DNA of 64,000 bases from NCBI RefSeq assembly GCF_022631375.1, contig NZ_JALBGC010000004.1, positions 124,001-188,000 of the forward strand, read 5' to 3'. This document shows, in pieces, positions 52,454 through 59,640 of the stretch. The DNA comes from Hymenobacter cyanobacteriorum. GTDB taxonomy: Bacteria > Bacteroidota > Bacteroidia > Cytophagales > Hymenobacteraceae. The notes beneath the pieces were generated by a model. The model was not told the origin of the DNA. It ran no database searches and was given only the letters and a program-made list of their open reading frames with translations. The translations under genes were made by a program, and so were the position numbers. How positions within the stretch are numbered: the stretch's first letter is position 1; each line of letters begins with the position of its first letter.

Positions 52454-52552
52454 GTCATGCAGAGCGTAGCGAAGCATCTTTACCGCGCAACGCAATCAAA
52501 AACGATTGGTTTACCTATTGCGGCAAAGATGCTTCGCTACGCTCTGCATGAC
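52454..52552. repeat. Inverted repeat family A1, copy 8
   Basis: Arms GTCATGCAGAGCGTAGCGAA...CATCTTTACCG and complement. Between the aminopeptidase P gene and the rpmG promoter. Confidence 0.92.
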
Positions 52553-52613
52553 GTTCTTACAGCGCACGATTCCGCCCGTTCTGCTTCGCCGACTGAAAGT
52601 TGCGTAGAGTTGC

Positions 52614-52644
52614 TTTGCTGTTTCCAAAAATCCCCGTACCTTTG
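52614..52644 (+). promoter_or_regulatory. Promoter of rpmG-DUF4295-ftsY (TTTG-N19-TACCTTTG)
   Basis: TTTG at 52614-52617, 19-base spacer, TACCTTTG at 52637-52644. This is an exact match to the Bacteroidota consensus and lies 36 bases upstream of rpmG. Confidence 0.85.
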
Positions 52645-52679
52645 CAGTCCTAAATTTAAAAACACACACCCCCGTCGAG

Positions 52680-52862
52680 ATGGCCAAGAAAGGAAACCGG
52701 GTGCAGGTTATCATGGAATGCACCGAGCATAAAACCTCGGGGATGCCGGGCACCTCGCGCTACATCACCACCAAGAACCGCAAGAACACCCCCGAGCGCA
52801 TCGAGTTGAAGAAATTCAACCCCATCCTCAAGAAAATGACCGTTCACAAGGAAATTAAATAA
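52680..52862 (+). CDS. rpmG: 50S ribosomal protein L33
   Basis: Ribosomal protein of 60 residues beginning [18 protein letters not shown]. It keeps only one cysteine of the zinc-binding type, so it is the C-minus form. ATG at 52680. The next gene starts 8 bases after the stop. A textbook Bacteroidota promoter precedes it (52614-52644). Confidence 0.97.
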   Translation: MAKKGNRVQVIMECTEHKTSGMPGTSRYITTKNRKNTPERIELKKFNPILKKMTVHKEIK

Positions 52863-52870
52863 CCTGAACA

Positions 52871-53035
52871 ATGGCTAAGAAAGTAGTTGCTACGCTGAAA
52901 ACCACCGAGAACGCCAAGAACTGGGCGAAGGTGATTCGGGCCGTGAAATCGGAGAAAACCGGTGCTTACACCTTCCGCGAGGAAATGGTGCTGCTCGACA
53001 AAGTGCAGGAGTACCTGGCTACCGGCAACAAATAG
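52871..53035 (+). CDS. DUF4295 small protein
   Basis: Protein of 54 residues (MAKKVVATLKTTENAKNWAK to YLATGNK) that matches the DUF4295 family, found almost always between rpmG and ftsY in Bacteroidota. It is basic and probably ribosome-associated, but this is inferred only from context. It was located by reading the sequence directly: eight bases after rpmG, with a terminator at 53067-53094. Confidence 0.93.
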   Translation: MAKKVVATLKTTENAKNWAKVIRAVKSEKTGAYTFREEMVLLDKVQEYLATGNK

Positions 53036-53066
53036 TTGCGGGCCGCTGCGGCTTCGTTGAAAGTTT

Positions 53067-53094
53067 AAAAAGTCCCACCTTCGTGGGACTTTTT
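53067..53094 (+). terminator. Terminator between DUF4295 and ftsY
   Basis: AAAAAGTCCCAC and complement with a TTTTT end. Probably reduces readthrough from the ribosomal genes into ftsY. Confidence 0.85.
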
Positions 53095-53135
53095 GCGTGT
53101 AGGGGTGTTGCCCCGCTCCAATTTCTTCCCTCTCT

Positions 53136-54107
53136 ATGGGTCTCTTCGATTTTTTTAAAAAGGACAAGGAAACTCCTGCCCAGCAAGCCTCGCTTGATGC
53201 CGGCCTGGAAAAAACCAAAACCAACTTTTTCGAGCAGCTGAGCAAGGCCGTGGTGGGCAAAAGCACCGTGGACGAAGCCGTGCTCGACGACCTGGAAACC
53301 ATGCTGGTGCACGCCGACGTGGGCATCGAAACCACCGTGAAGGTCATCGACCGCATTGAGGCCCGGGTGGCGCGCGACAAGTACGTGAGCACCGGCGAGC
53401 TCGACCGCATCCTGCGCGAGGAAATCGCCGGCCTGCTGGAGGATAACAAGTCCGGCTCTACGGCCGTGCTCGACAGCGCCGGCAATTCCGGCCAGCCTTA
53501 CGTGATTATGGTGGTGGGCGTGAACGGTGTGGGCAAAACCACCACCATTGGCAAGCTCGCGCACCGGTTTCACTCGGCCGGCAAGAAAGTAGTGCTGGGT
53601 GCGGCCGATACCTTCCGCGCCGCGGCGGTTGACCAGCTCATCATCTGGGGGCAGCGCGTGGGCGTGCCGGTGGTGAGCCACGGCATGAATACCGACCCGG
53701 CCTCGGTGGCTTTCGACGCTGTGAAAAAGGGTGTGGAAATGGGCGCCGATGTGGTCATCATCGATACCGCCGGCCGCCTGCATAATAAGGTGAACCTGAT
53801 GAACGAGCTGAGCAAAATCAAGCGCGTGATGCAGAAGATGATTCCCGACGCGCCGCACGAGGTGCTGCTGGTACTTGATGGCAGCACCGGCCAGAATGCC
53901 TTTCTGCAAGCCAAGGAGTTCACCAAAGCCACCGAAGTCACGGCCCTAGCCATCACCAAGCTCGACGGCACGGCCCGCGGCGGCGTGGTGATTGGCATTT
54001 CCGACCAGTTCAGCATTCCGGTGCGCTACATTGGGGTGGGCGAGAAGATGACCGATTTGCAGCTGTTCGACCGGCACACGTTCGTGAATTCGCTGTTCAA
54101 GAAATAA
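53136..54107 (+). CDS. ftsY: Signal recognition particle receptor FtsY
   Basis: SRP receptor GTPase that delivers ribosomes making membrane proteins to the translocon, 323 residues. The short N-terminus lacks the long acidic A domain of E. coli. The NG domain has GVNGVGKT (128-135), DTAGR (210-214) and TKLD (274-277), plus the C-terminal GVGEKMTDLQLFD. It is the last gene of the rpmG cluster, followed by a GC-rich terminator. Confidence 0.97.
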   Translation: MGLFDFFKKDKETPAQQASLDAGLEKTKTNFFEQLSKAVVGKSTVDEAVLDDLETMLVHADVGIETTVKVIDRIEARVARDKYVSTGELDRILREEIAGLLEDNKSGSTAVLDSAGNSGQPYVIMVVGVNGVGKTTTIGKLAHRFHSAGKKVVLGAADTFRAAAVDQLIIWGQRVGVPVVSHGMNTDPASVAFDAVKKGVEMGADVVIIDTAGRLHNKVNLMNELSKIKRVMQKMIPDAPHEVLLVLDGSTGQNAFLQAKEFTKATEVTALAITKLDGTARGGVVIGISDQFSIPVRYIGVGEKMTDLQLFDRHTFVNSLFKK

Positions 54108-54125
54108 GTAAATGCTGCTCAAGGC

Positions 54126-54170
54126 AACGGCCCGCCCTGTCCGGATACTACCGGCCGGGGCGGGCCGTTT
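54126..54170 (+). terminator. GC-rich terminator after ftsY
   Basis: Stem AACGGCCCGCCC/GGGCGGGCCGTT with TTT. The T-run merges with the TACCTTCG element of the next gene. Confidence 0.75.
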
Positions 54171-54181
54171 ACCTTCGTGCC

Positions 54182-55030
54182 ATGAATGAGATTCAAACCT
54201 TAGCCGTCGTTGGGGCCGGCACCATGGGCCTGGGCATTGCCCAACTCGGCGTGCAGCACGGCCTGCCCACCATTCTGTTCGACCTGAGCACAACCGCGCT
54301 CGAAAAAGCGCAGGCCGCCATTGCCGCCGGCCTGGGCAAGCTGGTGGAGAAAAACAAGCTGACGGCCGACGCCCGCGAAGCTGCTCTGGCCCGCCTCACC
54401 CTCACCACCGAGCTAGCCGACGTGCGCGCCGATTGCATCATCGAAGCCGTGGTGGAGCGGCTCGACGTGAAGCACAAGCTTTTTCAGGAACTAGCCGCTA
54501 TCAACCAACCGAGCACAATTCTGGCTTCCAATACCTCGTCGCTGCCCATTACGCAACTGGCGGCGCCGGTGCCTGTGCCCGAGCGCGTAGTGGGCCTGCA
54601 CTTCTTCAACCCGGCCCCGCTGATGGCGCTGGTCGAAGTCATCAGCGGGGTGGCTACGGCCCCGGCAGTGGCCGACGCGGTGGAAGCCCTGGCCCGGCGC
54701 CTTGGCAAAACCCCCGTGCGCGCCGCCGATGCCCCCGGCTTCATCGTGAACCGCGTGGCCCGGCACTACTATGTGGAAAGCCTGAAAGCGGTGGAGGAAA
54801 ACGTGGCCCCCTTCGAGGTGGTCGATGAGTTGCTCGAAGCCAGCGGATTTAAAATGGGCCCTTTCCGGTTGATGGACCTGATTGGCGTGGATACCAACTT
54901 CTCGGTGACCAGCGCCATGTTCGCTTCGTTTCATCAGGATGGCAAGTTTCGGCCCAGCCGCATTCAGCAGCAGAAGGTTGATGCCGGCCACCACGGCCGC
55001 AAAACTGGTCGCGGTTTCTACACTTATTAA
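54182..55030 (+). CDS. 3-hydroxyacyl-CoA dehydrogenase (3-hydroxybutyryl-CoA type)
   Basis: NAD-dependent dehydrogenase of beta-oxidation or butanoate metabolism, 282 residues, the length of the single-function enzyme. NAD motif GAGTMGLGIA is at 11-20. NTSSLPIT, GLHFFNPAPLMALVE (catalytic His) and PGFIVNRVARHYYVES are standard. The TACCTTCG element at 54170 lies only five bases before the ATG. A Rieske-like lipoprotein gene begins 10 bases after its stop. Confidence 0.94.
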   Translation: MNEIQTLAVVGAGTMGLGIAQLGVQHGLPTILFDLSTTALEKAQAAIAAGLGKLVEKNKLTADAREAALARLTLTTELADVRADCIIEAVVERLDVKHKLFQELAAINQPSTILASNTSSLPITQLAAPVPVPERVVGLHFFNPAPLMALVEVISGVATAPAVADAVEALARRLGKTPVRAADAPGFIVNRVARHYYVESLKAVEENVAPFEVVDELLEASGFKMGPFRLMDLIGVDTNFSVTSAMFASFHQDGKFRPSRIQQQKVDAGHHGRKTGRGFYTY

Positions 55031-55040
55031 CTTTTTTGTT

Positions 55041-55511
55041 ATGCGCCTACCGTTTGTCAGTTCACAGATTGGTCGGGTTGGAGCCGGGCTGGTAGTGGGT
55101 GGCCTGCTAGTTGCCTGCGGCAGCAAAAGCGACACGCAGCCCCAGATTCCCTACGCCCCGGTCAATCTAAGCCTGAGCCTGGGCGCTCAGGAATATGCTG
55201 CCCTGCGCTTCGACAATGGTGCTGTGACCATCCCGGCCAAAGGCCCGGCTGGCAACGGGGGCGTAAAGGGGGTAATTGTGGTGCGTCAGAGTGCGGGTAC
55301 CTTCCTAGCATTTGAACGGAATTGTCCGTACCGTCCGTACGACGCCTGTGCGACAGTGTCGCTCGACCGCAATTCGAAGCTGTTTATGCGCGATTCGTGC
55401 TGCACTTCGCAGTTTGACCTCAAAGGGCAGGTGACGGGCGGCCCGGCACCGCTGCCACTTAAGCAGTACAGTGTCAGCGTGCAAGGTAATCTAATCAGTG
55501 TTGTGAACTAA
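55041..55511 (+). CDS. Rieske-like lipoprotein lacking the cluster ligands
   Basis: Lipoprotein of 156 residues (lipobox LLVACG). The sequence follows the Rieske fold: FERNCPYRPYDACATV at the position of the first ligand loop, DSCCTSQFDLKGQVTGGP at the second, then PLKQYSVSVQGNLI. However, both histidines of the usual C-x-H and C-x-x-H motifs are absent, so a [2Fe-2S] cluster is unlikely. Four cysteines remain and could form disulfides. ATG at 55041; an upstream in-frame start would overlap the dehydrogenase gene. Confidence 0.75.
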   Translation: MRLPFVSSQIGRVGAGLVVGGLLVACGSKSDTQPQIPYAPVNLSLSLGAQEYAALRFDNGAVTIPAKGPAGNGGVKGVIVVRQSAGTFLAFERNCPYRPYDACATVSLDRNSKLFMRDSCCTSQFDLKGQVTGGPAPLPLKQYSVSVQGNLISVVN

Positions 55512-55549
55512 AGCGAGGCGGAAATTTTTGAAAAAAAATGACGTGGGGC

Positions 55550-55581
55550 TTGTGTATCTTCAAAAGCCCGTTGTAGATTTG
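55550..55581 (+). promoter_or_regulatory. Promoter of tRNA-Asn (TTG-N21-TAGATTTG)
   Basis: TTG at 55550-55552 and TAGATTTG at 55574-55581 with a 21-base spacer, 40 bases before the tRNA 5' end. Confidence 0.75.
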
Positions 55582-55621
55582 CACTCCGAAACAACAACAA
55601 CCGGGTTTCGGACTAGAAAAA

Positions 55622-55695
55622 GCTTCCTTAGCTCAGCCGGTTAGAGCATCTGACTGTTAATCAGAGGGTCCCTGGTTCGAGCCCAGGAGGGAGCG
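55622..55695 (+). tRNA. tRNA-Asn(GTT)
   Basis: Full cloverleaf can be folded by eye. Acceptor stem GCTTCCT pairs with AGGGAGC (one G-T pair), the D arm is GCTC/GAGC, the anticodon stem TCTGA/TCAGA carries loop CTGTTAA with anticodon GTT at 656-658 of this kilobase, and the T arm is CCTGG/CCAGG with loop TTCGAGC. The CCA end is not encoded. A tyrosine recombinase gene starts 176 bases downstream, so the 3' end is the likely attachment site. Confidence 0.97.
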
Positions 55696-55706
55696 CTAAT
55701 ACTGAG

Positions 55707-55736
55707 AACACCCGCCGATAACTGGCGGGTGTTTTT
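55707..55736 (+). terminator. Terminator after tRNA-Asn
   Basis: Stem AACACCCGCC/GGCGGGTGTT followed by TTTT, 12 bases past the tRNA end. Confidence 0.9.
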
Positions 55737-55793
55737 GCGTTTATGCCATTTTGAGGCCGTTAAGGCGCTTTTGAAGAAAGCGGCGGCTTGGAA

Positions 55794-55867
55794 GTTCGGT
55801 CATGTTCGGTTATTTTTGAGTGTAAACCGGGACAGGAACCGGGAACGAAACCGGGACATAACCGAGA
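55794..55867 (+). repeat. Phased direct repeats upstream of the integrase
   Basis: Two GTTCGGT units (55794 and 55804, 10 bases apart) and four AACCGGGA-type units starting at 55825, 55837, 55849 and 55860 (last one AACCGAGA). The 11-12 base spacing puts them on one helix face. Likely arm-type integrase or regulator binding sites. Confidence 0.75.
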
Positions 55868-55870
55868 ATC

Positions 55871-57241
55871 ATGCTTCGCCCTACCCCCTACAAAAGGAAA
55901 ATCAGCGTGCGGCTGTACCCGCGGCTAGCATCCACCAACCAAAGCGGGTTTTGCCCCGTCCGCCTAACGGCGCGATGGCATGGAGAAGAATTACAGGTAG
56001 ATACGGGCGAAATCATCCTTCCTCAGCGGGAAGGTAAGAATGGTGAGATAGAGCTACTGTGGCATAGCGAATCCCAAACCGTGATGAGCGGACGCAAGCT
56101 GACAGCGAAAGAAGAAGGCACAGTACCTACTCATCCAGATTTTCACTACAACATCAACTCTCGGCTATCCAAGATGGTCAAGCAGGTAGTAGATACTTTT
56201 AACCGGCTCTGGGATGCAGCGCCGTTTGAGAAGGTGAGCAAGGCTGCCATGTTCGCTGAATTGCTGCCGGCCGAAGTCCGGTCGGTGGCTGCGCCTGCTC
56301 CGGTGAAAATGGGAGTGACTCGCACCTTCCGGCAAGTGCTGGAGGAATGGAAAGCGGAAAACCGTAACCTGGCAAAGGATTCGTTGCGCAAGTATGACCA
56401 ACTGGCCACGATGATGGAGGTATGGCGGCCTGAGTTACGGCCGGAGCAGGTGACACAGAAAGTGGCCAAAGAATACCAGCAGCACCTGCTGGACCTGCAG
56501 AAGTCTGATGCTACTATCAAGATACATTTTGCCGGCATCCGCAAATGCCTGGAGCAACTGAACCTGAAAGCTGATATGGCCTGGCTGCAATACTCGGCCA
56601 AAAACGCACCGCAGCTGGATTTGGAGATGGAAGAAGTTCGCCGGCTCATCAGCTGGCGGCCGACTTCGGAGGCGCTGGCCGAGGAGCGAGACCGGTGGCT
56701 GTTTCAGATGTTCAGCGGGCGGCGGTATGAAGACCTGGAGAAGTTCGACAAGCGCGAGCGAATCATGCTGACGTTGGGGGACGGCACGAACGTGCCGGCG
56801 CTGTTGCACGCGCAGGGCAAGACGGGGAACGATGCAGCGGTGCCGCTGCCACCCATCGCCGTGAAGATTGGCGAGCATTGGAATTGGCATTTCCCGGCGC
56901 GTACCTGGCAGCAGCGCGGGGACTTGATTAAGGAAATTGCAAAGCAGGCCGGGCTGACGCGGGAATGGGATGACCGGCTGATTACGGGCGGCAAGGTGGT
57001 GCACAACTGGCGGCCGATTCATCAGGTCATCGGCACTCACACGGCGCGGCACACGGCCGGCACGTTGCTCAAGCAAGTTAGCGGCGGTAATAAGGCCCTC
57101 GCCAAGATGGTGCTGGGGCACGCCGATGAGGACGTAACGGACCGGTATGCGAAGGATAAGGCCCGGCTGCTGGCTCCGGCAGTGTTGGAGGCTTGGCAGA
57201 AGATATTGGGCGAGTGGTACGATGGGGTGCCGGTGCGGTAG
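55871..57241 (+). CDS. Tyrosine recombinase (integrase), tRNA-Asn-linked
   Basis: Site-specific recombinase of 456 residues. N-terminal arm-binding region (1-85), SAM-like core-binding domain (about 150-245) and catalytic domain. Active-site residues can be assigned: Arg285 (SGRRYEDL), Lys317, His390 and Arg393 (THTARHT), His417 (VLGHADE) and nucleophile Tyr426 (VTDRYAKD). Its position directly after tRNA-Asn and phased repeats just upstream (55825-55867) suggest it integrated this island. It resembles the Bacteroidota phage/ICE integrases rather than XerC/D. Confidence 0.94.
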   Translation: MLRPTPYKRKISVRLYPRLASTNQSGFCPVRLTARWHGEELQVDTGEIILPQREGKNGEIELLWHSESQTVMSGRKLTAKEEGTVPTHPDFHYNINSRLSKMVKQVVDTFNRLWDAAPFEKVSKAAMFAELLPAEVRSVAAPAPVKMGVTRTFRQVLEEWKAENRNLAKDSLRKYDQLATMMEVWRPELRPEQVTQKVAKEYQQHLLDLQKSDATIKIHFAGIRKCLEQLNLKADMAWLQYSAKNAPQLDLEMEEVRRLISWRPTSEALAEERDRWLFQMFSGRRYEDLEKFDKRERIMLTLGDGTNVPALLHAQGKTGNDAAVPLPPIAVKIGEHWNWHFPARTWQQRGDLIKEIAKQAGLTREWDDRLITGGKVVHNWRPIHQVIGTHTARHTAGTLLKQVSGGNKALAKMVLGHADEDVTDRYAKDKARLLAPAVLEAWQKILGEWYDGVPVR

Positions 57242-57246
57242 TTGTT

Positions 57247-57293
57247 ACTTGTAAGTCTACTTGTAAGCGCCATTTACAAGTAGACTTACAAGT
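57247..57293. repeat. Perfect 20-base-pair inverted repeat after integrase
   Basis: ACTTGTAAGTCTACTTGTAA (57247-57266) and exact complement (57274-57293), loop of 7. The arm itself contains ACTTGTAA twice. Begins six bases after the integrase stop. Confidence 0.85.
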
Positions 57294-57311
57294 AGGCTTG
57301 TTTATGAACTG

Positions 57312-57426
57312 CCTGAAACCTTACCTGAAAGACTACCTGAAACCTTGCAAGTGACCTTTCAGGTAGTCGCGGCGCAATACGCTAGCGGTGGGTGCGAAGT
57401 GCCTGCAGACTGCCTCCATCCTGCCT
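57312..57426. repeat. Iteron-like repeat cluster
   Basis: CCTGAAA occurs at 57312, 57324 and 57336 (12-base period). The third unit forms a 12-base-pair inverted repeat with TTTCAGGTAGTC at 57357-57368. TGCCT then occurs at 57400, 57411 and 57422 (11-base period). No ORF covers the segment. Confidence 0.7.
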
Positions 57427-57621
57427 TCAGCTCCGGTTGAGGGCGGCGGTTACTTCGGCCTCGGGGAGGCTGGTGTACTGGCAGAATTCAGCGACGGAGA
57501 CGTAGGCACGGGTGGGCTTGCGCAGTTGGATGCGAATGCGTTGTAATAGGCGCTTGCCGGCGTCGTAGCCGGTGCCAGTGAGTTGGGCAACGTCTTTGGG
57601 ATAGAGGCAAACCTGGGGCAT
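57427..57621 (-). CDS. Small DNA-binding-like protein of mobile elements
   Basis: Protein of 64 residues from the ATG at 57621. Residues YPKDVAQLTGTGYDAGKR and YVSVAEFCQYTSLPEAEV suggest two short helical recognition segments. Proteins of this form are common beside integrases in Bacteroidota, and an excisionase or adaptor role is possible, but no proof is visible. It is convergent with the integrase across a repeat-rich segment and divergent from the nuclease gene 70 bases away. Confidence 0.6.
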   Translation of the reverse strand: MPQVCLYPKDVAQLTGTGYDAGKRLLQRIRIQLRKPTRAYVSVAEFCQYTSLPEAEVTAALNRS

Positions 57622-57691
57622 GTGGGGGCGAATTGGGACTACTTGGACAGACGAATATACAACGGCTAAAAGCCGGCTGTAGGTTCGTGCC

Positions 57692-58276
57692 ATGAAAGAT
57701 AAAGCGCTGTATTTCAGTGGGTGGTTGCTAACGGTTGCGGCTGGTTTCGGCCTGGGTGAAGCGGCTGTTGAAAGCTTGGCGCCGGTCAGCCGTGCAAGCG
57801 CAGCGCCGAAAGAGGAAGTGAGCCGGGTGGTGCGGGTGGTGGATGGCGACACCTACGACGTATTGACCGGCAGCACCATTTACCGGGTGCGGCTGCTGGG
57901 CGTGGATGCGCCGGAGCAGGACCAACCATTTGGGCACCAGGCGGCCGACTCGGTAGCGCGGCTGTTGGGCGCTAAACAACTGGTGCTGCTAACGCAGCAG
58001 GGCGTGGACCTGTACGGGCGGACGCTGGCATCAGTGCGACTGCCCGTAGGCGGCGGACCGGCCTTGGCGCTTGATTCTTTGCTGGTGGTGCGGGGCTGGG
58101 CGTGGGCCTGGGACCCGAAGCATCGGGTAGCAGGCCGTAGCGCGCAGCAAACAGCGGCTGTAGCGGCCCGGCGGGGGCTCTGGAAGTGCGGAGCCCCTGG
58201 AGTGCTCACGCCGCGCCAGTGGCGGCAATTCAACTACAAAAACAAGCGGCGTTACGGGGTGGGCTGCACCTGGTAG
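57692..58276 (+). CDS. Thermonuclease (SNase-like) with N-terminal membrane/signal segment
   Basis: Staphylococcal nuclease-fold protein of 194 residues. A hydrophobic N-terminus (about 6-30) would export or anchor it. Active-site positions are kept: Asp51/Asp53 (VDGDTYD), Arg67, Asp72 (GVDAPEQ), Glu75 and Arg110 (YGRT). Ca2+-dependent degradation of DNA or RNA outside the cytoplasm is expected. Part of the island; its neighbours have unknown roles. Confidence 0.88.
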   Translation: MKDKALYFSGWLLTVAAGFGLGEAAVESLAPVSRASAAPKEEVSRVVRVVDGDTYDVLTGSTIYRVRLLGVDAPEQDQPFGHQAADSVARLLGAKQLVLLTQQGVDLYGRTLASVRLPVGGGPALALDSLLVVRGWAWAWDPKHRVAGRSAQQTAAVAARRGLWKCGAPGVLTPRQWRQFNYKNKRRYGVGCTW

Positions 58277-58339
58277 CAAGGTCGCAGAGTGCAAGCAGCC
58301 ATTTTCAACGACTTTTCCAACTTTTAGCAGCTTACCACT

Positions 58340-59086
58340 ATGGCACGTCAAACGGGCATTATTGGCATCCAGGGCACCGTAGGTGGCTTGGTGTTCAGCA
58401 AAAACGGGAACATTTCCCAAAAGCCGCAAGGCGATAAGGCGGCCTTCGCCAACGCCCCGAGCCGGGCGCGTACCCGCGAAAACGCGGCCGAATTTGGCCT
58501 GGCCGCCAAGTATAGCAAACTGCTCCGCGACTCGCTGCGCGTGGCCATTGCTTCGGCCAGCGACAGCCAGCTGGCGGCCCGCCTCACGAAGGTGATGCGG
58601 GAAGTCATCGGGCTCGACGACACGAACGACCGGGGCCAGCGCGTGTTCGACTCGGGCAATTCGGCTCCGCTGCTCGGCTTCAACTTCAACGCGGGTGCTG
58701 GTATTGGCCAGACCATGTACTTCCCTTACGAGGTGACGGGCGCGGGTGCTGATGTAACAATGAGCATTCCGGCGCTGAATCCGGCTTCGGATATTGCCGC
58801 TCCGCAGGGCGCTACGCACTTCGAGGTGGTGTTTGCTGCTTCGGACCTGGATATGGAGACGCTAACCTACACTAACGGCGTGGTGGCGGCTCCGCTGGGC
58901 ATCCTGCCCATCAACAGCGCAGCCTTAGCTAACCAGTCGGTGGTGGCCAGTTTCCCGGCTGCTCCCGCTGCGGCTAATCTGGTTGTGGGCGTGGTGGGTA
59001 TCAACTTTTACCAGCAGATTAACGGCAAGTTCTACGCCCTCAATAACAACAGCACGAACCCGCTGGCGATTGAATACGTGGCATAG
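58340..59086 (+). CDS. Conserved Bacteroidota protein of unknown function (MARQ-type)
   Basis: Protein of 248 residues. The N-terminus MARQTGIIGIQGTVGGLVF, followed by RARTRENAAEFGLAAKYSK, is a pattern I recognise from many Bacteroidota conserved hypothetical proteins of similar length. The second half is beta-rich and ends LNNNSTNPLAIEYVA. No signal peptide or catalytic motif is seen. Its role is unknown; a structural or particle-like protein is one possibility. It is followed by its own terminator (59110-59142). Confidence 0.72.
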   Translation: MARQTGIIGIQGTVGGLVFSKNGNISQKPQGDKAAFANAPSRARTRENAAEFGLAAKYSKLLRDSLRVAIASASDSQLAARLTKVMREVIGLDDTNDRGQRVFDSGNSAPLLGFNFNAGAGIGQTMYFPYEVTGAGADVTMSIPALNPASDIAAPQGATHFEVVFAASDLDMETLTYTNGVVAAPLGILPINSAALANQSVVASFPAAPAAANLVVGVVGINFYQQINGKFYALNNNSTNPLAIEYVA

Positions 59087-59109
59087 CCCTGAGGCACCCT
59101 GGTACAGAG

Positions 59110-59142
59110 CGGCCGGCCATCAACGGCTGGCCGTCCTTTTTT
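59110..59142 (+). terminator. Terminator after MARQ-type gene
   Basis: Stem CGGCCGGCC/GGCTGGCCG, then TCCTTTTTT. Confidence 0.85.
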
Positions 59143-59165
59143 CCACTCTTTCAATTTTACTCGTT

Positions 59166-59618
59166 ATGGCACTTACGGCCTATCAAACCCAATTTAAGCG
59201 GCGCATGAAGCGCGCCATCAGCCTACGGGCCAAAGCCGACCGCAAGGCTCGGCGCTACACTCAACTGCTGGCCGATGCCATCGGCGCGGCCGAGGACGCG
59301 GCTACGCAGATGAACGAACTCAACCAACTCTATAACGTGGACGTGAGCACCTACACGCTGCTCACGCAGGCGCTGCACGCCAACAGCGGGCAGGAAGTGC
59401 TGGTGGACCACCTGGCGCAGAGCGCGCCCGGTGAGGAAGCCATAATCTTCAACCAGGTGCCGGACGGCAATGGCGGGCAGCCGCTGCCGGTTAATCCGCT
59501 GTTTGGAGAGCTGGTGGCGGGTACGCCGATTACCCCGCCGGCGCAGGCCGCCAAGGCCTCGGGCCAAGTGAAGGATGCCGCGCCGGTGGATACGCAGGCA
59601 TCGGAGTCCCTGGGTTAG
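59166..59618 (+). CDS. Island protein of unknown function, helical N-terminus
   Basis: Protein of 150 residues from the ATG at 59166. Residues 8-70 are a strongly basic, probably coiled helical stretch (RRMKRAISLRAKADRKARR, then DAATQMNELNQL). The rest is Pro/Gly-rich and likely flexible. No family recognised. It lies between two terminators, so it may be its own transcript or read through from the MARQ-type gene, with which it probably functions. Confidence 0.65.
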   Translation: MALTAYQTQFKRRMKRAISLRAKADRKARRYTQLLADAIGAAEDAATQMNELNQLYNVDVSTYTLLTQALHANSGQEVLVDHLAQSAPGEEAIIFNQVPDGNGGQPLPVNPLFGELVAGTPITPPAQAAKASGQVKDAAPVDTQASESLG

Positions 59619-59640
59619 CAACTGTCCATCAATAACCGGT

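Noticed and set aside
4752..52552. Repeat families as a CRISPR array or insertion sequences
   Set aside because: Copies are single, scattered and hairpin-shaped, with no spacers, cas genes, transposase or visible target duplications.
54939..55040. Upstream start for the Rieske-like lipoprotein
   Set aside because: It would overlap the 3-hydroxyacyl-CoA dehydrogenase and place 34 residues ahead of a clear lipoprotein signal.
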